64,000 bases of DNA from Mesorhizobium loti (GCA_014189435.1 CP050293.1:749001-813000), one strand, 5' to 3'. Shown: positions 7,712 to 17,861, counted from the first letter of the stretch. The notes: generated by a model not told the origin, from the sequence alone. Numbers and translations: made by a program.

Positions 7712-8362
7712 CTACTTCCAATTCCTGCGCCGCTCGAGCTCGGCGTCGGACGGCTCCCCTGTAACAAACGAACCAACCTTGATCTCACCTGATCGTTCGT
7801 AGGTCGCCATGATGACGCCGGTGCTGGAGGCTTGCGATTTGACAAGCTTGAAGGCGGCCGGCATCGCACTATCGCCGAACAGCCGCTTGCCCTTGCCCAG
7901 CAACAGCGGGAAGATCATCAACCGGATCTCGTCGATCAGCCCGTTGGCGAGCAAGGCCTGGATCAGATTGCCCGATCCCTGGATGAGCAGGTCAGGTCCA
8001 TCCTCTTGGCTGAGACGGCGCAATGTAACGACGATATCCGGCCCAAGCGGCTGCGTGTTCTGCCAGGTGAGGGTGTCAGGCCGATGCGTCGCCACATATT
8101 TGGTCGCTGGGTTGAAGGCATCCGCGATCGAATCCTTCTGATACGGCCAGTACGCGGCGAAGATGTCGTAGGTTCTGCGGCCGAGCAGCAGGTCGAAGGG
8201 TTTGGAGAACAGTTCATCCATTGCCACGCCCGCCACCTCGTCGAAGTAATGGAAGGTCCAGCCGCCGAACTTGAAGCCGCCGACCGGGTCCTCTTCCGGA
8301 CCGCCGGGCGCCTGCATGACGCCGTCGAGGCTGACGAATGTCGCAGCGATGATTTTTCTCAT
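7712..8362 (-). CDS. Dihydrofolate reductase-family protein (RibD C-terminal domain)
   Basis: 216 residues from the ATG at 8362 (MRKIIAATFVSLDGVMQAPG). This start, the LLLGRRTYDIFAAYWP segment and a late GSGNLIQALLANGLIDEIRL segment are the conserved blocks of the RibD_C/DHFR-like fold (YwjB/YyaP type). These proteins bind NADPH; their substrates are mostly unknown, and true folate reduction should not be assumed. It is convergent with the LysR gene across the inverted repeat. The C terminus carries a basic RRRNWK end. Confidence 0.85.
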   Translation of the reverse strand: MRKIIAATFVSLDGVMQAPGGPEEDPVGGFKFGGWTFHYFDEVAGVAMDELFSKPFDLLLGRRTYDIFAAYWPYQKDSIADAFNPATKYVATHRPDTLTWQNTQPLGPDIVVTLRRLSQEDGPDLLIQGSGNLIQALLANGLIDEIRLMIFPLLLGKGKRLFGDSAMPAAFKLVKSQASSTGVIMATYERSGEIKVGSFVTGEPSDAELERRRNWK

Positions 8363-8470
8363 TCCAGTCTCCCGTTTCTTCAATCCACGCCGTCGTGGCC
8401 GGACTTCAGCCCAAGGACGGGCGACCAGTCACCAGTCCGACAGGACATATGAAATTTTGGCGAACCACCG

Positions 8471-9340
8471 TCATTTGCGAGGTCCGGTGCGCGTTCCGGC
8501 GTCGAGATTTTGCGACGAGAACCAGACATCGCCTGAGATGGCGGTGGCGGTGCGGTCCGGCGCCTTGTCCTGCACCAGCCAGATCGAACGGCTGCTCGCG
8601 GCCTGCTCCCGAGTCGGGATCGTCGCCGCGGGGTCCGCAACCGAGGCGCCGACACAGGGAATGAACCACGACCGCATGAACGGATCGCAGGCGAAACCTT
8701 TTGCCGTACGGGTCACCATCACCGCCAGCGGGACGCGCTCGGCCGGGCGCCAGGGAAAGATCATGCGGCCGCCTGGTCGGAGCGCCTTCAGCCACCCGGC
8801 CGGCGGTGCTGCGACGCCGGCATTGACATAGATGATGTCGGATGGTGGCAACGGCGTCGTCACGGCATCGCCATGGACGACCGTCGCATTGCCATAGGCT
8901 TCGAGATTTTGTCGCGCCAGATCGGCTAGCTTTTCGTAGAGTTCGAAAGCGGTGACGGTGCCTCCGGGTGAAACCAGCCTGGCCAGCACGGCGGTGTAGT
9001 AGCCGGTGCCGGCGCCGATATGGGTGACGGCCTCACCGGGCCTCGGTGCAAGCTTTCCGATCCACATGGCGTGCAGGAACGGCTCGCCATTGTTGATGCC
9101 CTTGTCGTCGTCGAGCGCCACCAGCACATTCTGGTAGATGTGCGCCGGATCGGCGCTCGGCGTCGTGACCTTGCCGTTGCCGGCGATGATCGTCCACGGC
9201 CCGGGACCGAGAAAGGCTTCTCGTGGCACCTCGGCGAAAACCGCCTCCAGGCGTGGATCGGACGAGCCGGCATTGGCGGCCATCAGCCGCGCGTAGAATT
9301 TCCTGATGTCTTCGATCCGGGTCATCATGCCGGAGAACAT
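8471..9340 (-). CDS. PCMT-like SAM-dependent methyltransferase
   Basis: 289 residues. The middle of the protein has a class I SAM-binding motif (VTHIGAGTGYYTAVLARLV) preceded by the segment around residues 30-70 (VPREAFLGPGPW, PHIYQN-like) seen in protein-L-isoaspartate O-methyltransferases. The SAM motif has HIGAGTGY where classical PCMT has EIGTGSGY. It is longer than typical PCMT (about 210-220), with an extra C-terminal region of about 80 residues. Substrate uncertain. Starts at 9328 or 9325 (MMTRIEDIR) are equally possible; no start has a clear ribosome binding site. Confidence 0.75.
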   Translation of the reverse strand: MFSGMMTRIEDIRKFYARLMAANAGSSDPRLEAVFAEVPREAFLGPGPWTIIAGNGKVTTPSADPAHIYQNVLVALDDDKGINNGEPFLHAMWIGKLAPRPGEAVTHIGAGTGYYTAVLARLVSPGGTVTAFELYEKLADLARQNLEAYGNATVVHGDAVTTPLPPSDIIYVNAGVAAPPAGWLKALRPGGRMIFPWRPAERVPLAVMVTRTAKGFACDPFMRSWFIPCVGASVADPAATIPTREQAASSRSIWLVQDKAPDRTATAISGDVWFSSQNLDAGTRTGPRK

Positions 9341-9412
9341 AGCGCGGATTGCCGATTTGTCGCGAGACTACCCCCTGCACAGAGGGCAGCCGATTTCCCG
9401 GCGAGGCGGAGC

Positions 9413-10777
9413 TCAGCCAACCCCGAACATGGTATCGTAAAGCAGCTTGAAGTTGAGCACCAGGATGATCGCGGCGACTACCCAGGCAAGGGCCGCGACG
9501 CCGCGCGGAATGGCGAGGTTGCCCATCTTCTTCTTGTCGGAGACGAACTGCACCAGCGGGACGACTGCGAAGGGCAGCTGCATCGACAGGATGACCTGGC
9601 TGAACACCAGCAACTGGCCGGTGCCCTTTTCGCCATAGAGCGCGGTGACGACCACCACCGGGATGATGGCGAGGCCGCGCGTCAGAAGCCGGCGTGCCCA
9701 GTTGGGGATGCGCAGGCGCAGGAAGCCCTCCATGACGATCTGGCCGGCAAGCGTCGCGGTCACCGTCGAGTTCAGGCCGGAAGCCAGCAGAGCGACGGCG
9801 AACAGGATCGAGGCGATGCTGAGGCCGAGCAGCGGCGACAGCAGCTCGAAGGCCTGACCGATCTCGGCGACGTCCTGGTGGCCGGTGTTGTGGAAGGCGA
9901 CCGCTGACACGATCAGGATCGAGGCGTTGACGAACAAAGCCAGCATCAGGGCGATGGTCGAGTCCGTCGTTGCCCATTTGATGGCGTCGCGCTTGCCCTT
10001 TTCGGTGCGTTCATAGGCGCGGGTCTGCACGATCGAGGAGTGCAGATAGAGATTGTGCGGCATGACGGTGGCGCCGATGATGCCGATGGCGATGTAGAGC
10101 ATAGCCGGGTTGGTGACGATTTCCGACGACGGCACGAACATGGCATGCAGGATCGATCCGGCCGGCGGGGCGGCGACGAAGATCTGGATGGCAAAGCAGC
10201 TGAAGATGATGATCAAAAGCGCGATGACGAAGGCTTCGAGATAGCGGAAGCCCTTGTTCATCAGCAGAAGCACGAGGAAGGCGTCGAGCGCCGTCAGCAT
10301 GGCGCCGCCGATCAGCGGAATGCCGAACAGAAGCTGCAGCGCGATCGCGGTGCCGATGACCTCGGCCAGGTCGCAAGCGATGATGGCCAGTTCGCAGGCG
10401 ATCCACAGCACGAAGTTGACCGGACGCGGATAATAGGCGCGGCAGGCCTGGGCAAGGTCGCGGCCTGTGGCGATGCCGAGCCGTGCTGCCAGCGCCTGCA
10501 GCAGGATCGCCATCAGGTTGGACAGCATGATGATGAACAGCAGCGTGTAGCCGAACTGCGCGCCACCGGCGAGGTCGGTCGCCCAGTTGCCGGGATCCAT
10601 ATAGCCGACCGAGACCATGTAGCCAGGCCCCATGAAGGCGAACAGGCGACGGAACCAGACACCGGAATTCGGCACGGCGATGGAGGAATTGACTTCGCGC
10701 AGGCTGGGTTGTTCGTCCTCGTCAGGCCTGGCGAACCGCCAAGAGGAACGGGGGACAGTGACTTCGGCTTCGGACAT
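9413..10777 (-). CDS. mntH: Nramp-type Mn2+/H+ symporter
   Basis: 454 residues, 11-12 hydrophobic segments. The Nramp metal-site motif [17 protein letters not shown] lies after the first hydrophobic segment (about residue 61) and [15 protein letters not shown] follows in TM6, supplying the D-P-G-N and M-P-H residues that coordinate the metal. MntH imports Mn(II), driven by protons, and supports oxidative-stress defence. A mntR-like gene lies 235 bases away in the divergent direction, so Mn-dependent repression is expected. A dyad at 10844-10856 lies in its promoter region. Confidence 0.95.
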   Translation of the reverse strand: MSEAEVTVPRSSWRFARPDEDEQPSLREVNSSIAVPNSGVWFRRLFAFMGPGYMVSVGYMDPGNWATDLAGGAQFGYTLLFIIMLSNLMAILLQALAARLGIATGRDLAQACRAYYPRPVNFVLWIACELAIIACDLAEVIGTAIALQLLFGIPLIGGAMLTALDAFLVLLLMNKGFRYLEAFVIALLIIIFSCFAIQIFVAAPPAGSILHAMFVPSSEIVTNPAMLYIAIGIIGATVMPHNLYLHSSIVQTRAYERTEKGKRDAIKWATTDSTIALMLALFVNASILIVSAVAFHNTGHQDVAEIGQAFELLSPLLGLSIASILFAVALLASGLNSTVTATLAGQIVMEGFLRLRIPNWARRLLTRGLAIIPVVVVTALYGEKGTGQLLVFSQVILSMQLPFAVVPLVQFVSDKKKMGNLAIPRGVAALAWVVAAIILVLNFKLLYDTMFGVG

Positions 10778-10843
10778 GAGGGAGGGCTTTCCGCGAGGCT
10801 GGGCGATGTTTCCCTAAGCTATGCCATGGCTCAACATTATGCA

Positions 10844-10856
10844 ATATGCTATATTT
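10844..10856. promoter_or_regulatory. Candidate Mn-responsive operator of mntH
   Basis: AATAT-GCT-ATATT is a 13-bp dyad in an AT-rich stretch 67 bases upstream of the mntH start. The AT-rich island stands out from the surrounding high-GC DNA and is the probable mntH promoter. Assignment to MntR or Mur is inference. Confidence 0.45.
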
Positions 10857-11011
10857 CATTGTTCATGCTTTTTGTCAGATAGCGGTCAGCCTGTGGAAGC
10901 GGCAATCGGGGACGCCGGTTGCGCCTGCGGCGGAATGCAAATAAACGGCCTGAAGAATCAGAGCCCGTGCTATGAATGCATGGACAGCAAAAGCCTCGGG
11001 AGGAGCGCGCA

Positions 11012-11463
11012 TTGGCGCTGAAGAACAGACCGGTCCCGCGCGAGCCACTGCCCGACGCCGAGGTTCATTCGGAAGGCTTCCGGCAGACGCGCGAAGCGCG
11101 CCGCAGCGCGCTGGTCGAGGATTATGTCGAGCTGATCGCCGATCTGATCGAGGACGGCAACGAGGCGCGCCAGGTCGATATCGCCGCGCGGCTCGGCGTC
11201 GCCCAGCCGACGGTGGCCAAGATGTTGACCAGGCTGTGCGCCGACGGTCTGGTGTCGAGAAAGCCCTATCGCGGCGTGTTCCTGACCGATGCCGGCCGCA
11301 AGGTCGCCGAGGAAAGCCGCATCCGCCACCAGACGGTGGAAGCTTTTTGCGCTCGCTCGGCGTAAGCGCCGAAACGGCGCGCATCGATGCCGAGGGCATC
11401 GAGCATCATGTCAGCGCCGAGACGCTGGAAGCTTTTCGGAAGGCGATGACGGCGGCCCGCTGA
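11012..11463 (+). pseudogene. mntR: DtxR-family manganese regulator MntR, broken by a frameshift
   Basis: The first frame (TTG at 11012 after AGGAG; an ATG at 10976 is an alternative) encodes a DtxR winged helix: [20 protein letters not shown] then [20 protein letters not shown] and the RHQTVEAF metal-site region. It then stops at 11365. The conserved continuation, [20 protein letters not shown] followed by [10 protein letters not shown], is in the next frame to 11463. The break falls in a run of five T (11344-11348), where six would restore a 150-residue MntR. As read, the product loses the second set of metal ligands (E-x-x-E-H region). Either a one-base loss in this strain or an assembly error in a homopolymer. 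Confidence 0.85.
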
Positions 11464-11562
11464 ACCGCACCGCCGCCGGATTTCGCGAGACGCCGGAACC
11501 GCCGCATGCCCCGCACGTTGCTCCTGACACTGCGCGACTATCGCGCAGCAAGGGAGGAAGAG

Positions 11563-11751
11563 ATGGGCGTTGAACAGGCACCGACCGCAAAGGGCAAGCA
11601 GGCGGCCAAGGGACTGAAACAGGCTGCGGCCAAGGACGAGCGCAAGACCGAGGCCGAAACCGGCCATCCCCTGAAAAAGGGTGCGGCTCGTTTCGAGGAA
11701 CGTTCGAAAAGTTCCGACGGGAAAAGCGCCGGCGCCAAGCAAAGAGGCTGA
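11563..11751 (+). CDS. Small Lys/Ala-rich hypothetical protein
   Basis: 62 residues, beginning MGVEQAPTAKGKQAAKGLKQ, preceded by a good ribosome binding site (GGGAGGAAGAG). Very hydrophilic and rich in Lys, Ala, Glu and Gly, with no hydrophobic segment; likely disordered or helical. No function recognised. It lies between broken mntR and the broken CxxCH protein gene. Confidence 0.5.
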   Translation: MGVEQAPTAKGKQAAKGLKQAAAKDERKTEAETGHPLKKGAARFEERSKSSDGKSAGAKQRG

Positions 11752-11810
11752 GGCCAGCCGGACGTCAGTCGTTTGCCGGAATGCGCCTGGATGCAACGAT
11801 CAAGGCGTGT

Positions 11811-13881
11811 TTACTCACGGACGTCCTGCACCCAGCTGCGCGGGTGGCCGTCGACGCGGAACTGGAAGATGAAATAGGGCGGGATGCAGGTGCCCTTGCC
11901 GGCTTTTGCTTGCGCCAGATCGTCGTAGCCGGCGGTGCAGATATAGTCCTCGCGGCAGGGATGCGCCTTGTCGCAGGCGCGCAGGCCGGCGGTCTTGGTG
12001 AATTCCTTCGTGCAGAATTTGTGGTCCTTGCCCGAGGCGATGCAGTCGTTGAAGCCGGTCTTGGCCAGACGCCCGCACGTCGCCTCGTCGGGAAGCTTGT
12101 CGCAGCTTGCCTTGCGCAGCATGCCGCCGGGAAAGCCGCCGGTTTTCTGCTGCGGATTGTCGTAGCGCTGGCGCGCCGCACCATAGCCGGCGAGCTTGAC
12201 CAGCGGCTTCTTGTCCTTCGCGGGGTCGATGGCGCAGGCCTTGGCGGTGGCCGGCGACAGGCGGCAATACTGGTCGTTGCCCCATGTCGACATTTTGATC
12301 TCGCCGAACTCGACGGGGTCGCCGACCGCCGTGCCGGCCTCGCTGACGCAGGTGCCGAAGCCCGGATGGATGGCGCTTTCGTGGACACCGGCGCAGCGCA
12401 GGCCCGCGCCGCAGGTCCAGTCCTTGAAGCTTGGATCCTCGCCGCGATAGCAGATCGAGCCCCAGCCATTGTAGAGGTCGGTGCCTTTCAGCGCCTCGGC
12501 GTATTTCGCGTCGGGACGGGCGGCGAAACCGCGCGTAAAGTCCGGGTGGCCGCCGGCGGCGAACTGCTCGACGATGGCGCGGCAGGTCGGCGAAGAAGAC
12601 GGCGGAGCCCGGCACGAAGACGGCGTTGCGGCGCGGCTCGCTGGCCGGATCGGCGCCGGTGTAGTGGAAACCGGCAATGCCATGCGTCTGATGGCAGCCG
12701 GTGCAGCTCATCTCGTTGAGCCGCAATTCGAAGCCGGCCACCGACCTGATGGTCGAGAGTGTGTTGCCTTTGGCGACATAGTCCTTCAGCGCCTTGTCGA
12801 TGTCGGCATCATCGACCAGCCCGTAGGCAATGTTGTTCTGCGACCGGCTGAGGCCGCCGGGGGCGACGGAGACGGCGCTCCTGGCCAGGAACTTTTCGTC
12901 GATGACCAGCCGGCCATGATCGAGGTCGTAGATGTTGCGGTCGGTGAGCAGCCATTTGGCGAAGGACGGCTTGTCGGCCAGCACGGTGGCGCGGTCGATC
13001 TGGTTTTCCATCTTCGCTTCATAGAAGCTGGACGTCGCCGGGTCCCATTTGAAGATCTTCAGCAGGTACTCGGCGTGGCCGCCGAAATCGCGCCGTGTCG
13101 AGGCCGACAGCCTGAGCACCTGCATGTTGAGTTCGAGCCGCATGATCTGCGACGAATTCAGCATGGCGCCGGACAGCGGCCCTTCGTCGGAGCGCAGCCA
13201 GGCGGCGAGCTGGTCGGGTGGCAGGTCTTTTTTTCCGGCTGCCAGCCAGCGCTGGGCAACATCGGCGCAGGACACGTCGGTGGCAGCAGGCAAATCCTTC
13301 GACGCGCGGACTTGTGCCTGCCTGGGCTTGGCATTGAACACCAGGCTCATGGTCAGCGGCAGGCGCGAAGAGATGCGCTGGCCCGCCTTTCCCTTGGCCG
13401 GCTTTTCCGCCACTGAATAGTGGAAGCGGTAGATCAGCCGGATCTCGCCGCATTCGGTGTGGCCGAGGTAGCCGCGATCCATGCGATTGACGACGCCGGT
13501 CAGGTCCAGCGTCGAGCCGTCGTCATCGATGTATTTCGGATTGAACTTCTGGCTGGTGTCCTTCGACTTCGCCATGGCGGCGACATAGGGGTCGGGGCTG
13601 GTCTTCGGTTCGTCAGCGATCTCAAGCTTGACCGTGTCGCGCACCGTAGCCAGTGCCGGCACCGAAAACAGGCCGCGATTGTCGACCTCGCGGGTCAGGC
13701 CGAGTGCGGGTCCGAGCAGGCGGCTGATCGACAGGCCGCCGCGCTCCAGCGCCTGCAAGGTGGCGGGGTCGGTGACGGCAACGCTGGAATCGAGCGTCAC
13801 CGCGCCGGCGGCCGGCGAGCCCAGGCAAAACAGCGCCGTAATCAGCGACAGGAACGAACCGATCGTCCTCAAGCCCAACAC
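11811..13881 (-). pseudogene. Exported CxxCH-containing protein with Cys-rich C terminus, broken by a frameshift
   Basis: The gene starts at 13881 with a signal peptide (IGSFLSLITALFCLGSPAAG). About 435 residues are read in frame, including one c-type heme-like motif CTGCH at residues 393-397. At about 12574-12583 the frame changes: the conserved continuation (IVEQFAAGGHPDFTRGFAAR, then a segment with about 14 cysteines) is in another frame and ends at 11811. One extra base, or two missing bases, in the CTGCCGCGCC stretch explains it; restored length would be about 690. The C-terminal Cys-rich region suggests disulphides in the periplasm. Function unknown. Confidence 0.75.
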
Positions 13882-14058
13882 ATCCCCATTGTGCGGGCAA
13901 TGCTACAGGCCTTGTGCACTCTCGGCCAGAGTGTTGGAGCCGCCATGCCAGCACCGCAGCAGTCTGGAAAAATACTGTGACTTGGGGCAACCATTGGGAT
14001 AATTGTTTGTTGGGTTGAGCCCCGGACAACGGGGAAGTTCGCAGCGCGAGGAGTTGCC

Positions 14059-14988
14059 ATGCTCTGGAAGGGCCGTCGTCAGAGTGACAATGTCGAGGAC
14101 GACCGCAGCGACAGCGGCGGTGGCGGGCTCGGTGGCGGCAGCCCTGGTCAGTTCCGCATTCCGATCGGCGGCCGCGCCGGTGGCGGCGGCAGCATCTTCC
14201 TTGTCATCCTGGTGGTGCTGGCCGGATGGTATTTCGGCTTCGATCCGTCGACGATCCTGGGTGGCGGCGACGGCGGCCTGCTGCCGGGCGGCGGCGGCCA
14301 GATCACCGACAACAGCGGCGGTGGCCAGGACAGCGGCGCCACACCGGCCAATGACGAGATGAAGCAGTTCGTGGCTACCGTGCTGGCCGAGACCGAGGAC
14401 ACCTGGACCGGCATCTTCAAATCGCAGGGGCTGACCTATGAGGACCCGAAGCTGGTGCTGTTTTCCGGCCAGGTCCGCTCGGCCTGCGGCTTTGCCTCAG
14501 CGGCGGCCGGACCGTTCTACTGTCCCGGCGACCACAAGGTCTATCTCGACATGACCTTCTTCCAGCAACTCGACCAGCAGTTCGGCGCTTCGGGCGAATT
14601 CGCCCGCGCCTATGTGATCGCGCATGAGGTTGGCCACCACGTGCAGAACCTGACCGGTATCATGTCCAAGTTCAACCAGATGCGGCAAAGCATGGGCGAG
14701 GCCGAGGCCAACCAGATGTCGGTGCGCATCGAGCTTCAAGCCGACTGCTTCGCCGGCGTGTGGGCCCACTACACCGCGCAGAAGGGCATATTGGAGCAGG
14801 GCGACATCGAGAGCGCGCTGAATGCCGCCAAGCAGATCGGCGACGACACGCTGCAGAAGAAGACGCAAGGCTATGTCGTTCCGGAAAGCTTCAACCACGG
14901 CACCTCGCAGCAGCGGCAGACCTGGCTGGCTCGCGGCTACAAGAGCGGCAAGCTTTCGGATTGCAACACGCTGAGCGGCCCGATCTGA
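14059..14988 (+). CDS. Membrane-anchored neutral zinc metallopeptidase (YpfJ family)
   Basis: 309 residues. A short glycine-rich cytoplasmic head is followed by one transmembrane segment (IFLVILVVLAGWYFGF, about residues 50-66), a Gly-rich linker, and a peptidase domain with the zincin motif HEVGHHVQ near residue 192. A second cysteine-containing block (ELQADCFAGVW) carries the third-ligand Glu region typical of this family. It is probably anchored in the inner membrane with the catalytic domain in the periplasm. Its substrate is unknown. Confidence 0.88.
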   Translation: MLWKGRRQSDNVEDDRSDSGGGGLGGGSPGQFRIPIGGRAGGGGSIFLVILVVLAGWYFGFDPSTILGGGDGGLLPGGGGQITDNSGGGQDSGATPANDEMKQFVATVLAETEDTWTGIFKSQGLTYEDPKLVLFSGQVRSACGFASAAAGPFYCPGDHKVYLDMTFFQQLDQQFGASGEFARAYVIAHEVGHHVQNLTGIMSKFNQMRQSMGEAEANQMSVRIELQADCFAGVWAHYTAQKGILEQGDIESALNAAKQIGDDTLQKKTQGYVVPESFNHGTSQQRQTWLARGYKSGKLSDCNTLSGPI

Positions 14989-15144
14989 GAGGACTTTTTC
15001 CGAGATTGACCTGCCGGCGAAGACGCCGTCAGGGGATGTCAGGATGAAAGAATCTCGCCTGTTCCCTTATTGTTCCTTGCGGCGGGCTCGCCTATAAGGT
15101 GCGTCCGCCTGCGCCCCAGGGCGAGCAGAGGAGCTTGACCCATC

Positions 15145-16410
15145 ATGATCGACCCCAAAACCGCCAGACGGGGCCTCGCGCTCGTCTTCACCACGCTGCT
15201 GCTCGACATTATCGGCTTCGGCATGATCATGCCGGTGCTGCCGGCCTATCTCAGGGAATTGACCGGGGTCAGCATCAGCGGAGCGGCGATCGAAGGCGGT
15301 TGGCTGTTCTTCGTCTATGCTGCCATGCAGTTCGTCTTCGCACCCATCATGGGCGGCTTGAGCGACCGGTTCGGGCGGCGGCCGATCCTGCTCGCCTCGG
15401 TGCTGACGTTTTCCATCGACAATCTCATCTGCGCCGTCGCATGGTCCTATCCCATGCTGTTCATCGGGCGTGTGCTGGCCGGCATTTCGGGCGCCAGCTA
15501 TTCGACGACATCAGCCTTCATCGCCGACATCTCGAACGATGAGAACCGAGCCAAGAATTTCGGCCTGCTCGGCATCGCTTTCGGCGTCGGCTTCGTCATC
15601 GGGCCGGTTCTTGGCGGGCTGCTCGGCACGTTCGGACCACGCGTGCCGTTCTATTTCGCCGCCGGGCTTGCCTTCATGAATTTCCTCATTGCGCTGTTTT
15701 TGCTGCCGGAAACGCTCGATGACAAGCATCGCCGCCGCTTCGAGTGGAAGCGCGCCAACCCGGTCGGCACGCTCCTCCAGATGCGTCAGTACCAGGGCAT
15801 CGGCTGGATCGGGCTCACCTTCTTCCTGATGACGCTCGGGCACATGATGTATCCGGCGGTCTGGTCGTTCGTTTCCAACTATCGTTATGGCTGGAGCGAG
15901 CAGCAGATCGGCTTCTCGCTCGGCGCCTTCGGCCTGTGCGGCGCGATCGTCATGGCGACGGTGCTGCCGCGCGTGATCCCCAGGCTTGGCGAGTGGAAGA
16001 CGGCGGCAATCGGTCTTGCGTTCACCGCGCTCAGCGCCTTCGGCTACGCCTTCGCGTCGCAAGGCTGGATGATCTATGCGGTGATCGTCGTCGGCTGCCT
16101 CGAAGCGCTGGCCGACCCGCCGCTGAGGAGCCTCGCCGCCGCCAAGGTGCCGCCTTCGGCGCAGGGCGAGTTGCAGGGTGCGATGACGTCGATCTTCTCG
16201 ATCACCTCGATCATCACACCGCTGCTCTACACGGCGATCTTTTCCTGGTTCACGGGGCCGAATGCGCCGGTGACCTTCGGCGGCGCGCCCTATCTGCTCG
16301 GCGCGTGCTTCCTGACGCTGGCGGTCATTGTCTTCGTCACGAAAGTGGCAAGGCCCGTGGCGCGCACGAATGTCGCCACCGGCGTCGCCGAAGATGGAGC
16401 ACAGGTATGA
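15145..16410 (+). CDS. TetA-like MFS efflux transporter (DHA1)
   Basis: 421 residues, 12 predicted hydrophobic helices. The N terminus LLLDIIGFGMIMPVLPAYLR and the motif-A loop GGLSDRFGRRPILL match the TetA(A/B/C)-type subfamily. These pumps exchange drug or metal-drug complexes for protons, but most chromosomal members are not tetracycline pumps, so resistance is not implied. Its stop codon overlaps the start of the downstream aldo/keto reductase (ATGA at 16407-16410), indicating translational coupling. Confidence 0.82.
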   Translation: MIDPKTARRGLALVFTTLLLDIIGFGMIMPVLPAYLRELTGVSISGAAIEGGWLFFVYAAMQFVFAPIMGGLSDRFGRRPILLASVLTFSIDNLICAVAWSYPMLFIGRVLAGISGASYSTTSAFIADISNDENRAKNFGLLGIAFGVGFVIGPVLGGLLGTFGPRVPFYFAAGLAFMNFLIALFLLPETLDDKHRRRFEWKRANPVGTLLQMRQYQGIGWIGLTFFLMTLGHMMYPAVWSFVSNYRYGWSEQQIGFSLGAFGLCGAIVMATVLPRVIPRLGEWKTAAIGLAFTALSAFGYAFASQGWMIYAVIVVGCLEALADPPLRSLAAAKVPPSAQGELQGAMTSIFSITSIITPLLYTAIFSWFTGPNAPVTFGGAPYLLGACFLTLAVIVFVTKVARPVARTNVATGVAEDGAQV

Positions 16411-17327
16411 GCCATGACAGCCGCATTGCGCTCACCCGGGACGGACTGTCGCTGTCGCGCGTCGTCTTCGGCGCCTGGCGTCTGCTCGACAGCGCCGCCC
16501 GCCCGGATGCCGATGCGGTCGCGCGGCTGATCGGCAGCGCCGTCGATCTCGGCCTGACCAGCTTCGACCACGCCGACATCTACGGGAACTACGAGGTGGA
16601 AGCGGCCTTCGGCGCGGGATTGGCGCGCTGGAAAGGCAGGCGCGACAGCATCGAGCTGATCTCGAAATGCGATATCATGCTGGCCTCGAAGAACCGGCCG
16701 CAAAACCGGCTGAAGCACTACGATACCAGTGCCGCCCATATCGCGGCCTCGGTCGACCGCTCGCTAGCCAATCTACACACCGATTACCTCGACCTGTTGC
16801 TGCTGCACCGGCCGGATCCGCTGATGGACGCCGACGAGACGGCGGCAGCGCTGGCCGGGTTGGTCAAGGCGGGCAAGGTAAGGGCGGTCGGCGTCTCCAA
16901 TTTCACGCCGTCACAGTTCGATCTGCTGGCCTCTCGGCTGCCGTTCGCGCTCGCCACCAACCAGATCGAGATGTCGGTGCTGAAGACCTCCGCATTGACC
17001 GATGGCAGCCTCGACCACGCCCAGCGCCTTGCCTATGCGCCGATGATCTGGTCGCCGCTCGGCGGCGGCTCGCTGTTCACCGGCAAGGAGGGGCGCGAGG
17101 CGCGGGTGCGGGCAGCACTCGCGGCAGTGGCAGCGGAAATCGGTGCCGGCGATCTGGCTGCCGTCGCCATCGCCTGGCTGCTGCGTCATCCGGCCCGACT
17201 GGTGCCGGTGCTGGGCTCGATGAAGCCGGAGCGGCTGGCCGCCATGGTCAAGGCGCTCGATATCGTGCTCGACCGCCAGCAATGGTTCGCCATCCTGGAG
17301 GCCAGCGAAGGCCGGCCGGTGGCGTGA
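16407..17327 (+). CDS. Aldo/keto reductase (YdhF-like)
   Basis: 306 residues. The catalytic tetrad of the family is visible in order: Asp and Tyr in FDHADIYGNYEVE, Lys in LISKCDI, His in LLLLHRPDP, followed by VRAVGVSNFTPSQ in the second half of the barrel. It is an NADPH-dependent carbonyl reductase of the E. coli YdhF type; the substrate is unknown. The ATG at 16407 overlaps the tetA-like stop by four bases, so the two genes are co-expressed. Confidence 0.88.
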   Translation: MSHDSRIALTRDGLSLSRVVFGAWRLLDSAARPDADAVARLIGSAVDLGLTSFDHADIYGNYEVEAAFGAGLARWKGRRDSIELISKCDIMLASKNRPQNRLKHYDTSAAHIAASVDRSLANLHTDYLDLLLLHRPDPLMDADETAAALAGLVKAGKVRAVGVSNFTPSQFDLLASRLPFALATNQIEMSVLKTSALTDGSLDHAQRLAYAPMIWSPLGGGSLFTGKEGREARVRAALAAVAAEIGAGDLAAVAIAWLLRHPARLVPVLGSMKPERLAAMVKALDIVLDRQQWFAILEASEGRPVA

Positions 17328-17427
17328 GGGCGAGGCTTGTGCTGCTTGGAGGTCTGCCGGCGACACTATCGATCATTCGCTTTGGCGGACTGTTGATTGT
17401 TCCATGGATTGGCCGAAGCCCTCAACT

Positions 17428-17610
17428 TCGTCATCCACGGGCGGAGCAGGAGCGAAGCTCCGTCGCGGAGACCCGAGGATCCATGCCGTGACCTTAGCCG
17501 AAGGCGCAGCGGAGCAGAATTCTGAATCGTGGTGGCGCTCAGGAGTCCCGGCATGGATCCTCGGGTCTGCGCCGCGTCGCTACGCTCCTTGCTCCGCCCG
17601 TGGATGACGA
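17428..17610. repeat. Long intergenic inverted repeat with 60-bp arms
   Basis: The left arm (17428-17488) begins TCGTCATCCACGGGCGGAGC and ends GAGGATCCATGCCG; the right arm (17549-17610) is its imperfect reverse complement, beginning CGGCATGGATCCTCGGGTC and ending GTGGATGACGA. The loop is about 60 bases. No transposase gene is present. It occupies most of the gap (17328-17663) between the aldo/keto reductase and the next gene. Confidence 0.85.
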
Positions 17611-17663
17611 CGGGAGGCAGGTCTCGGCCAAATGTCGAAGTCACACGATTTGCCTTCGAAGGG

Positions 17664-17861
17664 TCAAAGCTTCCGCGTCGAGGATTTAGTGCTCTGCGCC
17701 AATTCGGCGTGCGTGAGCCGGCCCCGCAAAATATCCATGGCCACGTCAGCGGGCAAGGCCTTTTCGGTTTCGAGCTCAGCCTTGCGTTCGTCGTAGATCG
17801 CTACGTCCGCTGCATCTTCGAGGGCTTCTTCGGCGGCATGCAGGTCTGTGTCTTTACGCAT
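17664..17861 (-). CDS. Small hypothetical protein
   Basis: 65 residues, beginning MRKDTDLHAAEEALEDAADV, preceded by GGGAG eight bases before the ATG. Acidic helix-rich first half, then a segment ALPADVAMDILRGRLTHAEL and a basic end. The pattern of an acidic AxYDE segment, then LPxDVxxxIL, recalls short antitoxin-like proteins of alphaproteobacteria, but this is a weak impression and no partner toxin is adjacent. It lies 37 bases downstream of the carA stop, transcribed in the same direction. Confidence 0.5.
   Translation of the reverse strand: MRKDTDLHAAEEALEDAADVAIYDERKAELETEKALPADVAMDILRGRLTHAELAQSTKSSTRKL

Noticed and set aside
15145..16410. Tetracycline resistance gene
   Set aside because: It is TetA-like in fold, but chromosomal relatives have diverse substrates and there is no adjacent TetR operator; resistance is not supported.
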